64,000 nt of DNA from Paenibacillus radicis (ex Gao et al. 2016) (GCF_014641555.1 NZ_BMHY01000004.1:372001-436000); one strand, 5' to 3'. Shown: positions 1 to 9,136, counted from the stretch's first letter. Program-made: numbers and translations. Notes: generated by a model not told the origin, from the letters alone.

Positions 1-13
1 TCCCGCCAGTGAA

Positions 14-901
14 TTATTCACGGATGCCTCTAATTGCTTCCATTAACAATAATGCAGCCTTGCCTAAGAAGTTTTGGTTTTTATAGGCGATGCCTATCGT
101 GACGACAGGATTTAAATCAGCTATAGGTCTTATGACCAAAGAGTCTTCCTGTTCCAGACCGCTGTATATCGGAACAATCCCGATGCCAAACTCAGCCTTA
201 ATCATCTGTTGAATAGCGAAGAAACTTCCAACCTCCATATAGGAGAACAGGCTTTGTCCAGTTGGGGAAATCGCCGTTTCCCAAAGCTCGCGATAGATAC
301 AAGTAGGTTCTTTGACTAAAAGGGTAAGTCCCTCTAAGTCGCTCGCCGTGATGCTATCTCGATCGGCTAATGAGTGATTTATATTTAACATGACCCCTAA
401 TCTTTCCTCAATCAGCGGCTCAAACTCCAACATGAGCTTCGATGGTGGAGCCGAGCAAATGCCGAATTCCAGTTCGCCGGCCTGAACCCTTTCCGCGATC
501 GATCTGCTGCCGCTTACTTCCATGGTTAATTTGACTTTCGGTCGATCCTTGCAAAAGTTAGCAACAACGGTCGCGAGCTGCTGGCTTGCTACTGGCTCGA
601 TAGCGGCAAAACGTATGGAGCCCTTATCTCCCGAAGCAATATCTGATACGGTCAGCCTAATGGCACCGACCGCCCTTAATAAAGTCGAGGCCTCGTGGTA
701 GAGCCATCGTCCCGCTTCTGTTACAATCACGCGTTTTCCGTCCCGCACAAATAATGAAACACCCAGATCAGCTTCGAGACGCTGAATCTGAAGGGTTACC
801 GTAGAAGGAGCATATTGGAGCTCTTCGGCTGCTTTAAGGAAATGTTCTAGACGCGCACAAGCTTCGAAGGTTTTTAAAACTCGAAGATCCATAGTCATCA
901 C
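14..901 (-). CDS. LysR family transcriptional regulator
   Basis: A 295-residue protein of the usual LysR length. The N-terminal winged helix-turn-helix lies at about residues 4-62 (LRVLKTFEACARLEHFLKAA, then the recognition part APSTVTLQIQRLE). A LysR substrate-binding domain follows at about 90-290. It is transcribed away from the polysaccharide deacetylase gene across a 120-bp gap, the arrangement in which LysR proteins usually control themselves and the divergent neighbour. The co-inducer cannot be told from sequence. Two start codons lie close together (MMTM) and I took the outermost. Confidence 0.9.
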   Translation of the reverse strand: MMTMDLRVLKTFEACARLEHFLKAAEELQYAPSTVTLQIQRLEADLGVSLFVRDGKRVIVTEAGRWLYHEASTLLRAVGAIRLTVSDIASGDKGSIRFAAIEPVASQQLATVVANFCKDRPKVKLTMEVSGSRSIAERVQAGELEFGICSAPPSKLMLEFEPLIEERLGVMLNINHSLADRDSITASDLEGLTLLVKEPTCIYRELWETAISPTGQSLFSYMEVGSFFAIQQMIKAEFGIGIVPIYSGLEQEDSLVIRPIADLNPVVTIGIAYKNQNFLGKAALLLMEAIRGIRE

Positions 902-918
902 CTTTGTTTAATATTTTC

Positions 919-931
919 GAATGATTCATTC
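919..931. promoter_or_regulatory. Candidate operator in the LysR/deacetylase intergenic region
   Basis: The dyad GAATGA-T-TCATTC has perfect 6-bp arms around one base. It lies 18 bp upstream of the LysR start in the divergent intergenic region. LysR proteins bind imperfect dyads of this kind next to their own promoter. The assignment rests on position and symmetry only. Confidence 0.4.
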
Positions 932-1021
932 ATATTATTCAATTTTACAAAACATTATAGGGATTTTACAATAGGGTCAACGGTACCCGGGTGGAAGGAT
1001 ACCACAGAAGGGGGATATACA

Positions 1022-2107
1022 ATGGTCAAATCGGTAATTACTCGCGGCAATCCAGCGGTTTCTCACTGTGCCTTTACGTTCGATGACGGTCCGATGCGAA
1101 TTCCTATTGACGCATGGCTGGATGCCTTGGAGCAGGGAGGCGCGAGCGGGACGTTTTTTTTAACGGGTGAGTGGTTCGATAGGCACCCGGCGAAAGCAAG
1201 AGAAATGCTAGCGAGGGGCCATGAGCTCACAACGCATACCTACCATCACCGCAGAATGGCAGATGTGACTAAGGCCGTATTCTTCGAAGAACTCAAGCTG
1301 GCTGAGCTCGCTTATCAAGAAGCAACGGGAAGACCAGCTCCAACCTTCATGCGTTTTCCTTACGCTTCTTATCGGGAGGAGAATCTGGAATGGCTCCGGG
1401 AATGGAACTATTTGCTGATAGAAGGGGAGGATACCGTCGACTGGTCGGGACCGCCAAGCGCACAGCTTGTAGAGCGGGTTATGCCTAAGTTGGTCAACGG
1501 ATCGATTTTTATGTTTCATGCCAATGAAATTGCCAAAGAGACGCCACAAGCTGTTAAATCGCTTTTACACCATACACTCGCCAAAGGTCTTGCCGTGGTA
1601 CCCGTAACCGAACTGCTTCTTGCGAATGGAATCTCAACTGGCGAACGCAGCTGGCAAGTACGCTACAAACCAACTCTCTATGGTTCATTCCATAGTGAGG
1701 AGTGGAAGGAAGTAGCGGGGAAAGATGAATTGCGGAAGCTCGCAGCTGATTCGCTTGAATGGGGGAACCCGCAAGCTCCAACAGGGTCTGGCGCTTATAG
1801 CAAATGGCTGGAAGCACTATCCTTGCAGCTCCAGTCGGAAGGCGATACGAGATTTGTCGCTAGAAGCTTTGCCGGCCAGCACTGGGCATACGTATTTGCT
1901 TCCGTCCGCGGCAGCGTGCTGGTACTGGAGGACTTCGCTACAAAAGAAGCTCATGCGGATGCTTTGACATCTATCTTGCAATGGGCGGCACACGAGGCAT
2001 CAATCTTGGGCTGCGATTGGATCACAAGCACACTTGATATGCGTCGTATACACAAACTGTGTGAACAGATGGGTATCGAAGCAGAGATTGTTTTGCAAGA
2101 AGGATAG
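1022..2107 (+). CDS. Polysaccharide deacetylase family protein with an extra C-terminal domain
   Basis: A NodB-type carbohydrate esterase 4 domain fills about residues 15-200. Visible motifs are TFDDGP (Asp21, Asp22), the metal-binding H-TYH-H pair (His72 and His76), RFPYAS, DTVDW and FMFHAN. Such enzymes remove acetyl groups from N-acetylated sugars or related amides using a divalent metal. There is no signal peptide, so it appears cytoplasmic, unlike typical peptidoglycan deacetylases. The last 150 residues or so are not part of the NodB fold and I could not place them. The ATG sits just after GAAGGGGG. It is divergent from a LysR gene that may control it. Confidence 0.85.
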   Translation: MVKSVITRGNPAVSHCAFTFDDGPMRIPIDAWLDALEQGGASGTFFLTGEWFDRHPAKAREMLARGHELTTHTYHHRRMADVTKAVFFEELKLAELAYQEATGRPAPTFMRFPYASYREENLEWLREWNYLLIEGEDTVDWSGPPSAQLVERVMPKLVNGSIFMFHANEIAKETPQAVKSLLHHTLAKGLAVVPVTELLLANGISTGERSWQVRYKPTLYGSFHSEEWKEVAGKDELRKLAADSLEWGNPQAPTGSGAYSKWLEALSLQLQSEGDTRFVARSFAGQHWAYVFASVRGSVLVLEDFATKEAHADALTSILQWAAHEASILGCDWITSTLDMRRIHKLCEQMGIEAEIVLQEG

Positions 2108-2214
2108 CAACAAAGCCCCAAGATATATCCAGTGCAGTTAAACAGAGAGTCGTCGTAAATGACTAGTGAGCTATATAAAAGAAACCTTCTTTTGTTTTGG
2201 GGGAAGATGGAGGA

Positions 2215-3453
2215 ATGGGTACAAAATCCGCTTTTAATTGGGTTACGCTATGGGCATCGTTATTATTTGTCGTGATACTTGGTTTTTCGCGGCTCTCCTA
2301 CGGCATGTTCTTACCTGGAATACAGAGGGTGCTCGGGGGGAGCTACGGACAGTTAGGTATACTGGGCACAGTTAACTTTATCGGATACTTGGTCGGGACA
2401 TTATGTCTTTCCCCATTGATCTCGCGGTTTACTGACCGCAAACAGGTCATTAATCGGATGACGTGTTTATTGCTCGGATTGACTTTGATCGGCTCGGCAT
2501 TAAGTGATGATTTTACCCAGCTTGGGCTTTGGCGATTCATCATTGGATTGTTATCAGCTATCGCTACAGTGTTAGTGCTGTCCATTGCTATGGATGCCGT
2601 CCGACCGGCTGAAAGAGGAGTGGCATCGGGTCTTATATGGTTGGGCGGATCTGCCGGTATTCTAGTCACGGGTTTATTCGCCCCTTTTACAATAGATCCT
2701 TTACACTTGCAGGGGTGGCGGTATGCTTGGGTGACCATGGGTGTGTTCGGGGTAATTGCTGCGATCGGTTTCGACTTCGCCACCAGAAAAAGAGGAGTCG
2801 TAACAATACCCTCGCAGACCGAATCAAAGCTGCGGGATAGAGAAAGCGAAAATGTATATCGTCTTCTGCTGAACCCGAAGAGGTTCTTATTCTTAATCAC
2901 TTCTTATTTCTTCTTCGGGGCGGGATATATCGTCTATTTCACGTTTTTGATTCCTTATCTGGTGAGCAAAGGCACTCCATCACTCTATACCGGGTTAATA
3001 TGGTCCGGAATCGGATTTGCAGGTTTGTTTAACGGATGGATTGGTGGCAAAGCCATTGATCGATGGCCAAGCGGGTATACACTTGCGTTGGGATTAACAT
3101 TGGGGACGATCGGAGTGTTTGGAATAACCACTAATAATTTGTTATTCACAGTGCTCGGTGCCTCTTTGATTGGGCTGGTTTCCTTTATTACCCCTCCGCT
3201 GATGACGACAGCACTTCTTCGACGAGATATCCCTGATCACTTGTATGCGGTATGTCTAAGCATAGCCACTGCCTTTTTTGCCTCTGGACAGATTATCGGC
3301 CCCATCATTGGTGGTATAGTGGTCGAACGGCATGGCTTGCAATTCGGTGTGGCATCCAGTGCAATCTTTATGGCGATTGCCGCGCTGTTGGCGGGCTTGT
3401 ATGGATTACAGCAACGAAAGCTTGAGGTTCGTGATTTGCCTATCAGTAGTTGA
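2215..3453 (+). CDS. YbfB/YjiJ-type major facilitator transporter
   Basis: A 12-helix MFS protein of about 412 residues. The first helix carries GFSRLSYGMFLPGIQ, characteristic of the YbfB/YjiJ subfamily, followed by a loop-2 region with RFTDRKQ. Substrate unknown; members are presumed efflux or metabolite permeases of the inner membrane. A TTG at 2197 opens the frame but has no ribosome binding site. I preferred the ATG at 2215, about 10 bases after GGGGGA, although a GGAGGA directly abuts that ATG. It is co-oriented with the deacetylase gene 107 bases upstream and could be part of the same LysR-controlled unit. Confidence 0.8.
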   Translation: MGTKSAFNWVTLWASLLFVVILGFSRLSYGMFLPGIQRVLGGSYGQLGILGTVNFIGYLVGTLCLSPLISRFTDRKQVINRMTCLLLGLTLIGSALSDDFTQLGLWRFIIGLLSAIATVLVLSIAMDAVRPAERGVASGLIWLGGSAGILVTGLFAPFTIDPLHLQGWRYAWVTMGVFGVIAAIGFDFATRKRGVVTIPSQTESKLRDRESENVYRLLLNPKRFLFLITSYFFFGAGYIVYFTFLIPYLVSKGTPSLYTGLIWSGIGFAGLFNGWIGGKAIDRWPSGYTLALGLTLGTIGVFGITTNNLLFTVLGASLIGLVSFITPPLMTTALLRRDIPDHLYAVCLSIATAFFASGQIIGPIIGGIVVERHGLQFGVASSAIFMAIAALLAGLYGLQQRKLEVRDLPISS

Positions 3454-3564
3454 GAAGATAAATAGTGATAAACTGAGGGCAGCAGAATCGCTCTCCTCTT
3501 GTCTCAATGATGATAAAGTTTACAATCCTCGTTACTCTCGGGGAGGGCTATTATCTGCTCTCTG

Positions 3565-4422
3565 TCATCCCCACATAGCCAGAACAGCTTCAGCAATGGA
3601 GCGGGCCTGCTCCCGACCAGCGATTGCCGTTATGCCGCAGCGTGTTGGATCGTAGGGGTTGTTGCCGATGGCTGCGACGCTGTGTTCATCTGGGATAATA
3701 AGATAAACTTCTGCATTTGTTTGCAAGCCAGCCGCCTCTTCTGCAGCTCCCGGAATAGCACCATAACCCCTCGGCATTGGGGAGAGAATTATAATCCGTT
3801 TATAGTCTTTCGCCAGCCGCGCATTGGTTGAGGACACCATGCCTCCGTCAGTCCAGTTGCGCTCGCCTATTGAGACGAGAGGCCAAATTCCTGGAACTGA
3901 TCCACTTGCCGACACAGCATCGGGTAGAGCTATTCCAGACTGATGATCGAAAGTATGAAGTTGACCGGTATCGGCATCGATGGCGGTTACCTGCAATTGT
4001 TGTGGCCATTCTTTGGTCACAAGCCGGCTCTCAACTAATGCGCGCCGCTGTTCGGGCGACACGGAGGGGGGATTGTTTTTGGCGATAAGACCAAATTCTG
4101 CTCCGACTTTTCGTGGATCGCTTCCTCCGGTGACGAAAGCCTTGTACCACCATTCCATCAATTCTTTGGATGCGGAAACGGGTATTTCGTTTGGGTTAGA
4201 TTCCAATTGGCTCGCAAACAGTTTGTTTATGTCATAGCCGCTGGCCAACGCTGCCCCGACAAAGGAGCCGGCAGACGTTCCGATGATTGTATCCGCTTGA
4301 TGCAGATCGACTCCAGACTCCAGCAATCCCGTTAAGACCCCAACCTCCCACGCTATGCCGGTTACACCGCCGCCGCCTAGGACGACGGCTCGGTTAGTGG
4401 ATTTCTTATTCTGACTGTTCAT
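3565..4422 (-). CDS. Patatin-like phospholipase family protein
   Basis: A 285-residue patatin-fold hydrolase. The oxyanion-hole loop GGGGVTG is at residues 16-22, the nucleophile elbow G-T-S-A-G has Ser50, and the Asp of the Ser/Asp dyad is in DGGMVSS near residue 192. Family members hydrolyse acyl esters of membrane lipids. No signal peptide, so cytoplasmic or membrane-peripheral. Its start lies 103 bp from the divergent MerR gene. The promoter driving it has the long spacer typical of MerR activation, so this gene is the likely MerR target. Confidence 0.88.
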   Translation of the reverse strand: MNSQNKKSTNRAVVLGGGGVTGIAWEVGVLTGLLESGVDLHQADTIIGTSAGSFVGAALASGYDINKLFASQLESNPNEIPVSASKELMEWWYKAFVTGGSDPRKVGAEFGLIAKNNPPSVSPEQRRALVESRLVTKEWPQQLQVTAIDADTGQLHTFDHQSGIALPDAVSASGSVPGIWPLVSIGERNWTDGGMVSSTNARLAKDYKRIIILSPMPRGYGAIPGAAEEAAGLQTNAEVYLIIPDEHSVAAIGNNPYDPTRCGITAIAGREQARSIAEAVLAMWG

Positions 4423-4473
4423 TCCGATTCCTCCCCTTTTGGTTTGTTTGACATGGTTCCGTTCGGCCTTTAG

Positions 4474-4505
4474 AGTATAAACTATAAAGTATACTTTAAG
4501 GTCAA
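4474..4505 (-). promoter_or_regulatory. MerR-type promoter for the patatin gene (20-bp spacer with dyad)
   Basis: Read on the minus strand there is a -35 element TTGACC (4500-4505) and a -10 element TATACT (4474-4479) separated by 20 bp. The spacer holds the perfect 14-bp palindrome TAAAGTATACTTTA at 4485-4498. Over-long 19-20 bp spacers containing a dyad are the hallmark of promoters that MerR proteins activate by untwisting DNA. The promoter points to the patatin gene, and the divergent MerR gene begins at 4526. Confidence 0.8.
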
Positions 4506-4525
4506 GATTATCGAAGGAGTTTAAG

Positions 4526-4894
4526 ATGAAAATTCATGTTCTAGCCCAAAAGACCGGGTTAACACCGCCAACTATTCGTTATTATGAGAAGGAAGGTTTG
4601 CTGACTATACGCCACGTTGTTCGTGGAGAGAATAATTATCGGGATTATACTGAAGAAGCTGTCGAACATCTGCAATTCATAAAACGTGTACAGAAGGTTG
4701 GGTTTACGCTTATGGAAATTAAAGCCGTTATGGAGGAGAAAAAGGGGAGTAAACTTGAAATTTCCCGGTCCATTGAATTGTTGCGAGAGAAGATGATAGA
4801 AATGGATTCCAGAAAATTGGAATTGGAACAAGCGCAGGCACTTCTTTCTCGTATGCTAGCCAATAAACGGGCATTGCTGAAGGAGAAGGGATAA
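4526..4894 (+). CDS. MerR family transcriptional regulator
   Basis: A 122-residue protein with the MerR winged HTH at residues 1-70 (KTGLTPPTIRYYEKEGLL, then NNYRDYTEEAVEHLQFIKRVQKVGFTLMEI) and a C-terminal antiparallel coiled coil. There are no cysteines, so it is unlikely to be a Hg, Cd, Zn or SoxR-type sensor. It has no large effector domain either, so the inducer is unclear. The start is fixed by GAAGGAG seven bases upstream. It is divergent from the patatin gene, and the dyad between them is its probable binding site. Confidence 0.88.
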   Translation: MKIHVLAQKTGLTPPTIRYYEKEGLLTIRHVVRGENNYRDYTEEAVEHLQFIKRVQKVGFTLMEIKAVMEEKKGSKLEISRSIELLREKMIEMDSRKLELEQAQALLSRMLANKRALLKEKG

Positions 4895-4931
4895 AGAGAC
4901 CTTGCGGCTCGCAGTCATCGCCGCGCCGCAC

Positions 4932-5812
4932 TCATTTAGTTTTAGCCCAAAAATAAAACCCCATTCCCGCTATAGTAAATAATCCTCCAAGGATTTGAAA
5001 AGAACTTACAGCTTCTCCTAAGATAAAGTATGCAAGGATTATAGCAAGCACAGGTTCACCGATAACACCGACGGAAACAGTAGTTGCACCGATTGATTTT
5101 AATAACAGATTAAATATAAAATGCCCAAATATAGTAGGAATTAAGGCAAGTAATAAGAAGTACATCCAGTCAGAGGAACTGTAATCTGTTAAAGAAAAGT
5201 GGTTCATTAGGCTGTAAATCAGCATGACGCTGCCACCAATGAAAAAAGCAATAATGCTGTATATATTAGCTGGTATTTTGTGGCTAACTTTTTGTCCCAC
5301 TAGCATATAAACAGAAATAGAAATAGTCCCCAATAAGGAAAGTGTATCTCCGATTAGTGCTTCTCTAGAGACGCCTATATCTCCCCAGGCTATAATAATC
5401 GAACCGAAAACCGCAGTTATCATGCATAATACCATCAGTTTGTTTACTCGTTCTTTAAAAATAAAAAAAGATCCAATCATTACAAATAGAGGTTGTAAAG
5501 TCAAAATAACCATCGAACTTGCTACCGAGGTATAGGATAAAGAATCCATCCAAAAAGGAAATGTAATCCGAGAAAGAAACCCGCAGATAAAACAAAAATA
5601 CAATCATACTTAGTTAGTCGTATTAATTTAAGCTTTTTCCAAGAGACAAAAGGAAGCATGATCAATACAGTTATATATAACCTATACATTCCTGCAACAG
5701 AAGGGGGAGTATTTGATGATTTAATCATAATAGATGATATGGCAATTGCAAGAATACTAATACATAACAAAAAATACGGATTGACTGCCGCATTTGATTT
5801 TTTTAGTTCCAT
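4932..5812 (-). pseudogene. EamA/DMT family transporter, broken by one frameshift
   Basis: Two overlapping minus-strand frames together make one 10-TM drug/metabolite transporter. The N-terminal part starts at the ATG at 5812 (preceded by GGAGG) and runs to GFFLGLHF. The C-terminal part continues in another frame from FWMDSLSYTSVASSMV to the stop at 4932. The frame changes at the run of five A (plus strand) at 5552-5556; one more base there restores a normal EamA protein. It is either a recent pseudogene, a homopolymer sequencing error or a slippery switch. It is divergent from the AraC gene, its likely regulator. Confidence 0.8.
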
Positions 5813-5941
5813 GTTTACCTCCACATGTAGTATTGAAAAGATCTAACGGTATATAATAATATCATCATTACCAATGTAATTCTGTAATAATATCTCTATA
5901 AAATATAGATATATCGTCTTTTTTGAAAGGGAGAACTATAT

Positions 5942-6823
5942 TTGGTTAACAAACTACATGAGATCAATCAGTATCCCGATATTTCTTTTCCGTATGCTAT
6001 GTATACCGTAAACTCTTCAAGCTGTACTCCTAAAGGGCGAGGGTTTAATGAATTACACTGGCATGAAGAACTCCAGTTTACATTAGTAACTGAAGGTAAG
6101 ATATTTATACAGGTCAATGGTGTAACACATGAGCTAAGAGCTGGACAAGCAATTTTTATAAATAAGGGAGTGTTACACGTATCTAAGCAAGCTGATCAAA
6201 ATAGTGAATATGTAAGCTTTAATTTCCCGGAGAAATTACTTGCTTTTTATTCTGACAGCCAAATGGAAAATAAGTATGTATTTCCTTATACCAACTCTTT
6301 ATTTTTATCGCTAGTAATAAGACCTGAAACAGATTGGCAAAGCACGATGTTGGAGATACTCTGGAAATTAAAAAATAAGTTCAACGTTAAAGGAGACTGG
6401 GGCTGGGAGTACGAGGTTTCTATTTTGACCGTACAGTTATGGTTGACCATGATAACTAATATTTCTATGGATAACGTAGAATCACCCAAACACATCAAAC
6501 AGCAGCAAGAACGAATTCAATTGATGATTAGTTATATCCATCAGAACTATGCGAATAACCCATCTCTACAAGAAATAGCCGATGCTGCACACCTTAGTGT
6601 TTCTGAGTGCACTCGAAGTTTTAAGAAAACACTTCATACGACTCCTTATGACTATTTAATTAAGTATCGCCTCAAAAAAAGTGCTGAGTTATTAAACTCA
6701 ACTGCACACACAATAACCGAAGTAGCTAGTAAAGTAGGTTTTAACCATGTTAATCACTACATTCAGTCATTTAAAAAACATTATAATAAGACACCTAAAG
6801 AGTATCGGAATTTGAAGGATTGA
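5942..6823 (+). CDS. AraC family regulator with N-terminal cupin domain
   Basis: A 293-residue AraC protein. The N-terminal sensor is cupin-like (FNELHWHEELQFTLVTEG at about 35-53). The C-terminal double HTH at about 190-293 shows SLQEIADAAHLSVSECTRSFKK and the second helix TITEVASKVGFNHVNHYIQ. The start is TTG, placed 8 bases after AAAGGGAG. It lies divergent from the frameshifted EamA transporter, a common regulator/exporter pairing. Ligand unknown. Confidence 0.88.
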   Translation: MVNKLHEINQYPDISFPYAMYTVNSSSCTPKGRGFNELHWHEELQFTLVTEGKIFIQVNGVTHELRAGQAIFINKGVLHVSKQADQNSEYVSFNFPEKLLAFYSDSQMENKYVFPYTNSLFLSLVIRPETDWQSTMLEILWKLKNKFNVKGDWGWEYEVSILTVQLWLTMITNISMDNVESPKHIKQQQERIQLMISYIHQNYANNPSLQEIADAAHLSVSECTRSFKKTLHTTPYDYLIKYRLKKSAELLNSTAHTITEVASKVGFNHVNHYIQSFKKHYNKTPKEYRNLKD

Positions 6824-7042
6824 TGATGAACAATTATTTAAACGGAATATTTTCATTTTAATTTTTCCGTACTTTTCAATGTCAAACTGGATTGCTCCTG
6901 AACGGTTTAACTTGAATCTTCGTGATTCACTTCATCTATTACTTCTATAGAAAATATAACATTGATCTATAATGCCGAATTATATAGAATGAGCTTGTTC
7001 GATCGGACTTGCTTTAAATAGATTTCTTAGTACAATGGTTTT

Positions 7043-7333
7043 ATGACTACTGAAAAAATGTTGAATGATGAGCACAGGGCCAGAATATTTAAGGCATTGG
7101 CTGATGAGACGCGATTAGAAATTATTCGGAACTTATATGCAAGCAAGAAAGAAATGAACTGCGGAGAAGTGGGGGACATTCAAGGAACCTCTAAATCGAA
7201 TACTTCGTATCATTTGCGTACTTTAAGGGAGGCGAAATTAATCAAGGTACGAAAAGAAGCTCAATCGAGGTATATGAAAATCGATATGGATACTTTTCAA
7301 GCTTACTTACCCGGATTTCTGGATACGTTGTAG
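7043..7333 (+). CDS. ArsR-type winged-helix repressor
   Basis: A 96-residue single-domain protein with ALADETRLEIIRNLY and the recognition helix TSKSNTSYHLRTLREAKLI, followed by a beta wing (EAQSRYMKID). It has one cysteine (MNCGEVG) and no paired metal-ligand cysteines, so it is probably not a classical metal sensor. The MFS gene 226 bp downstream is the likely target, because two similarly spaced dyads lie in the gap between them. Confidence 0.85.
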   Translation: MTTEKMLNDEHRARIFKALADETRLEIIRNLYASKKEMNCGEVGDIQGTSKSNTSYHLRTLREAKLIKVRKEAQSRYMKIDMDTFQAYLPGFLDTL

Positions 7334-7357
7334 AAAGAAATCTTCTTTTTTGTTCAT

Positions 7358-7379
7358 TAGTTCAAAACTTTTTGAATTA
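7358..7379. promoter_or_regulatory. Operator-like dyad 1 between the ArsR and MFS genes
   Basis: TAGTTCAA, six bases, TTGAATTA: an 8-bp inverted repeat with one mismatch. It has the same half-site and the same 6-base spacing as the longer dyad at 7505-7536, so the two may be a pair of sites for the ArsR-type repressor encoded just upstream. Confidence 0.45.
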
Positions 7380-7504
7380 CGAAATTAAAAGCAAGAATAG
7401 AAATATACAAATTGGGTAAGTTTACAGAAGTAAAAAGGAAAGAATCAAGGAGAAGCGGAAGAAATTCTAGAGCTCCAACATCGAATACTTTCAAAAAAAT
7501 TTTA

Positions 7505-7536
7505 CTCACTAGTTCAATATATGTTGAACTAGTGAG
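7505..7536. promoter_or_regulatory. Operator or hairpin upstream of the MFS gene (dyad 2)
   Basis: Perfect 13-bp inverted repeat (CTCACTAGTTCAA and its complement) around TATATG, ending 23 bases before the TTG start of the MFS gene. It contains the TAGTTCAA-N6-TTGAACTA core also seen at 7358-7379. No T-run follows, so an operator is more likely than a terminator. A 5'-UTR hairpin covering initiation is possible. Confidence 0.55.
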
Positions 7537-7559
7537 CGAATTATAAAGGGTGAATCATT

Positions 7560-8741
7560 TTGGCTAAGTTAACGGCATTGTTATTCTTCATCATGTTTTT
7601 TATCGGTACGGATACATTTTTGATTTCGCCGTTAATTCCTACGCTTCAGGAATTGTTTGATATCCCGACCCAATATGCTGGTTGGATGGTAGGGGCCTAT
7701 GCTTTAGGCTATGCCATATTTGCATTAATTGCCGGACCGCTTTCCGATGGTTGGGATCGAAAAAATGTTATGTTTTATGGCATGATTGCTTTTTCAATCT
7801 CCACTATTTTATGCGGACTTGCCACTGGTTTTTGGTCAATGATTTTATTCCGTTTTTTAGCTGGAATCAGTGCGGCGTTTACATCACCTCAAGTTTGGGC
7901 TTCTATTCCGGTGTTGTTTCCTGCGGCCAAGAACGCCAAAGTATCCGGAATCGTAATGGCAGGCTTGGCTTCGGCCCAAGCGTTTGGCATACCAATTGGA
8001 GGTTTACTCGCTTCAACCCATTGGTCTTACCCTTTTTATGTAATCGGCGTGTTTTCACTAATAGTGTCAATATTTATCTATTTCGCAATGCCCTCGATGA
8101 AACCGATTCAAGACCAAACAAGCCAACTGACGTTGTTTAAAAGATATATTCCGCTATTGGCAAGCAGAATAGCGAGAAGATCTTTCCTGGGTCATTTCTT
8201 GTTTAATAGCGGATTCATGGCTGCTTTTTCTTTTATCGGAAAATGGATGAGTGACCGTTTCGAACTTTCGGTTGATCAGGTAGGGTACGTCATCCTATTT
8301 CTAGGTATTGGTAATTTGGTAGGGAGCTTTGGCGGAGCCTATGTGATTCAAAAGTTCAATCGTTTCAACACGCTTGTTGCGGGCTTTATTATCGCTATCG
8401 TATGTTTTATCATTGTGCCTTTCGTGCCCTCGGTAGCAGCATTCGATTTTGTCTACTTCTTCATATTCTTGAACATGGGTATCGCATATCCGCTAATTAT
8501 GGGGCTGCTCACTTCGTTAAACCCGACGATCCGTGGCACGATCTCAAGCTTAGGCAATTCAATTATGTACGCTGCGACAACAATTGGTTCGGGTATTGCA
8601 GGCGTGATCTATGCGGCGTTTAACGGTTTTGCTGGTGTCGCCATATTTGCAGCTTTATGTTTTGCCGGTGCATTGTTCTATTTCATCTCAAGCGGCATCT
8701 TGCATAATCAAAGCAAGACGAAGGCGAAGCTTGCATCATAA
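7560..8741 (+). CDS. Major facilitator superfamily transporter (DHA1-like efflux)
   Basis: A 393-residue, 12-TM MFS protein. The motif-A region after TM2 reads GPLSDGWDRKNVMFYG, and the TM5 motif C region has GLASAQAFGIPIGGLLA, characteristic of drug:H+ antiporters. Start is TTG, 8 bases after AAAGGGTG. The ArsR-type gene upstream and the dyads in between suggest repression relieved by a substrate. No specific substrate can be called. Confidence 0.85.
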   Translation: MAKLTALLFFIMFFIGTDTFLISPLIPTLQELFDIPTQYAGWMVGAYALGYAIFALIAGPLSDGWDRKNVMFYGMIAFSISTILCGLATGFWSMILFRFLAGISAAFTSPQVWASIPVLFPAAKNAKVSGIVMAGLASAQAFGIPIGGLLASTHWSYPFYVIGVFSLIVSIFIYFAMPSMKPIQDQTSQLTLFKRYIPLLASRIARRSFLGHFLFNSGFMAAFSFIGKWMSDRFELSVDQVGYVILFLGIGNLVGSFGGAYVIQKFNRFNTLVAGFIIAIVCFIIVPFVPSVAAFDFVYFFIFLNMGIAYPLIMGLLTSLNPTIRGTISSLGNSIMYAATTIGSGIAGVIYAAFNGFAGVAIFAALCFAGALFYFISSGILHNQSKTKAKLAS

Positions 8742-8762
8742 AGAAGCAATAATAAAGGATAA

Positions 8763-8788
8763 AGGGTCGCATAAATCGCGACTCTTTT
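8763..8788 (+). terminator. Rho-independent terminator after the MFS gene
   Basis: GTCGC-ATAAATC-GCGAC hairpin followed by TCTTTT, 22 bases after the MFS stop. It belongs to the recurrent CGCATAAA-loop terminator family of this window. Confidence 0.7.
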
Positions 8789-8890
8789 GTCTATGTTTAC
8801 ACCAACCACGAGTTAAGTCCCACGATATGGTAAAATAGATTGAGGAACACCAATTTCAATTAGGAGTGGATTACTTTAAACAAGAACAAA

Positions 8891-9061
8891 TTGAGAAGGT
8901 CTTCTCGGGATAAATCGATACAAGGCGTTTGCGGAGGTATTGCAGAATTTTTTGGCATTTCTTCATTTAGTATTAGATTGATTTTTATACTGACAATGCC
9001 TGCATCCTTGATCATCTACATTATTTTGACGAATAGTCTTGATGAGAATATCAGCCTATAA
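8891..9061 (+). CDS. PspC domain small membrane protein
   Basis: A short PspC-family protein: charged N-terminus (RRSSRDKSIQGVCGGIAEFF), then a membrane helix at about residues 28-50 (IRLIFILTMPASLIIYIIL). PspC domains work in envelope-stress sensing. The first standard start in frame is TTG at 8891, but no ribosome binding site serves it. An AGGAG at 8862-8866 is 9 bases before a TTA codon at 8876 that opens the likely full protein (LNKNKLRRSS). That start therefore looks like TTG changed to TTA. The gene is functional only if one of these codons initiates. Confidence 0.6.
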   Translation: MRRSSRDKSIQGVCGGIAEFFGISSFSIRLIFILTMPASLIIYIILTNSLDENISL

Positions 9062-9136
9062 TCTGACCTATGTCGCTGATTTTGGAAGATCAAATCGTCT
9101 GTTTTGTGTTAAGATAAGGATACTGGAGGGACTTTT

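Noticed and set aside
2343..2900. 185-codon minus-strand frame opposite the MFS gene
   Set aside because: Antisense shadow of a clear 12-TM protein; low-complexity sequence, no start signal.
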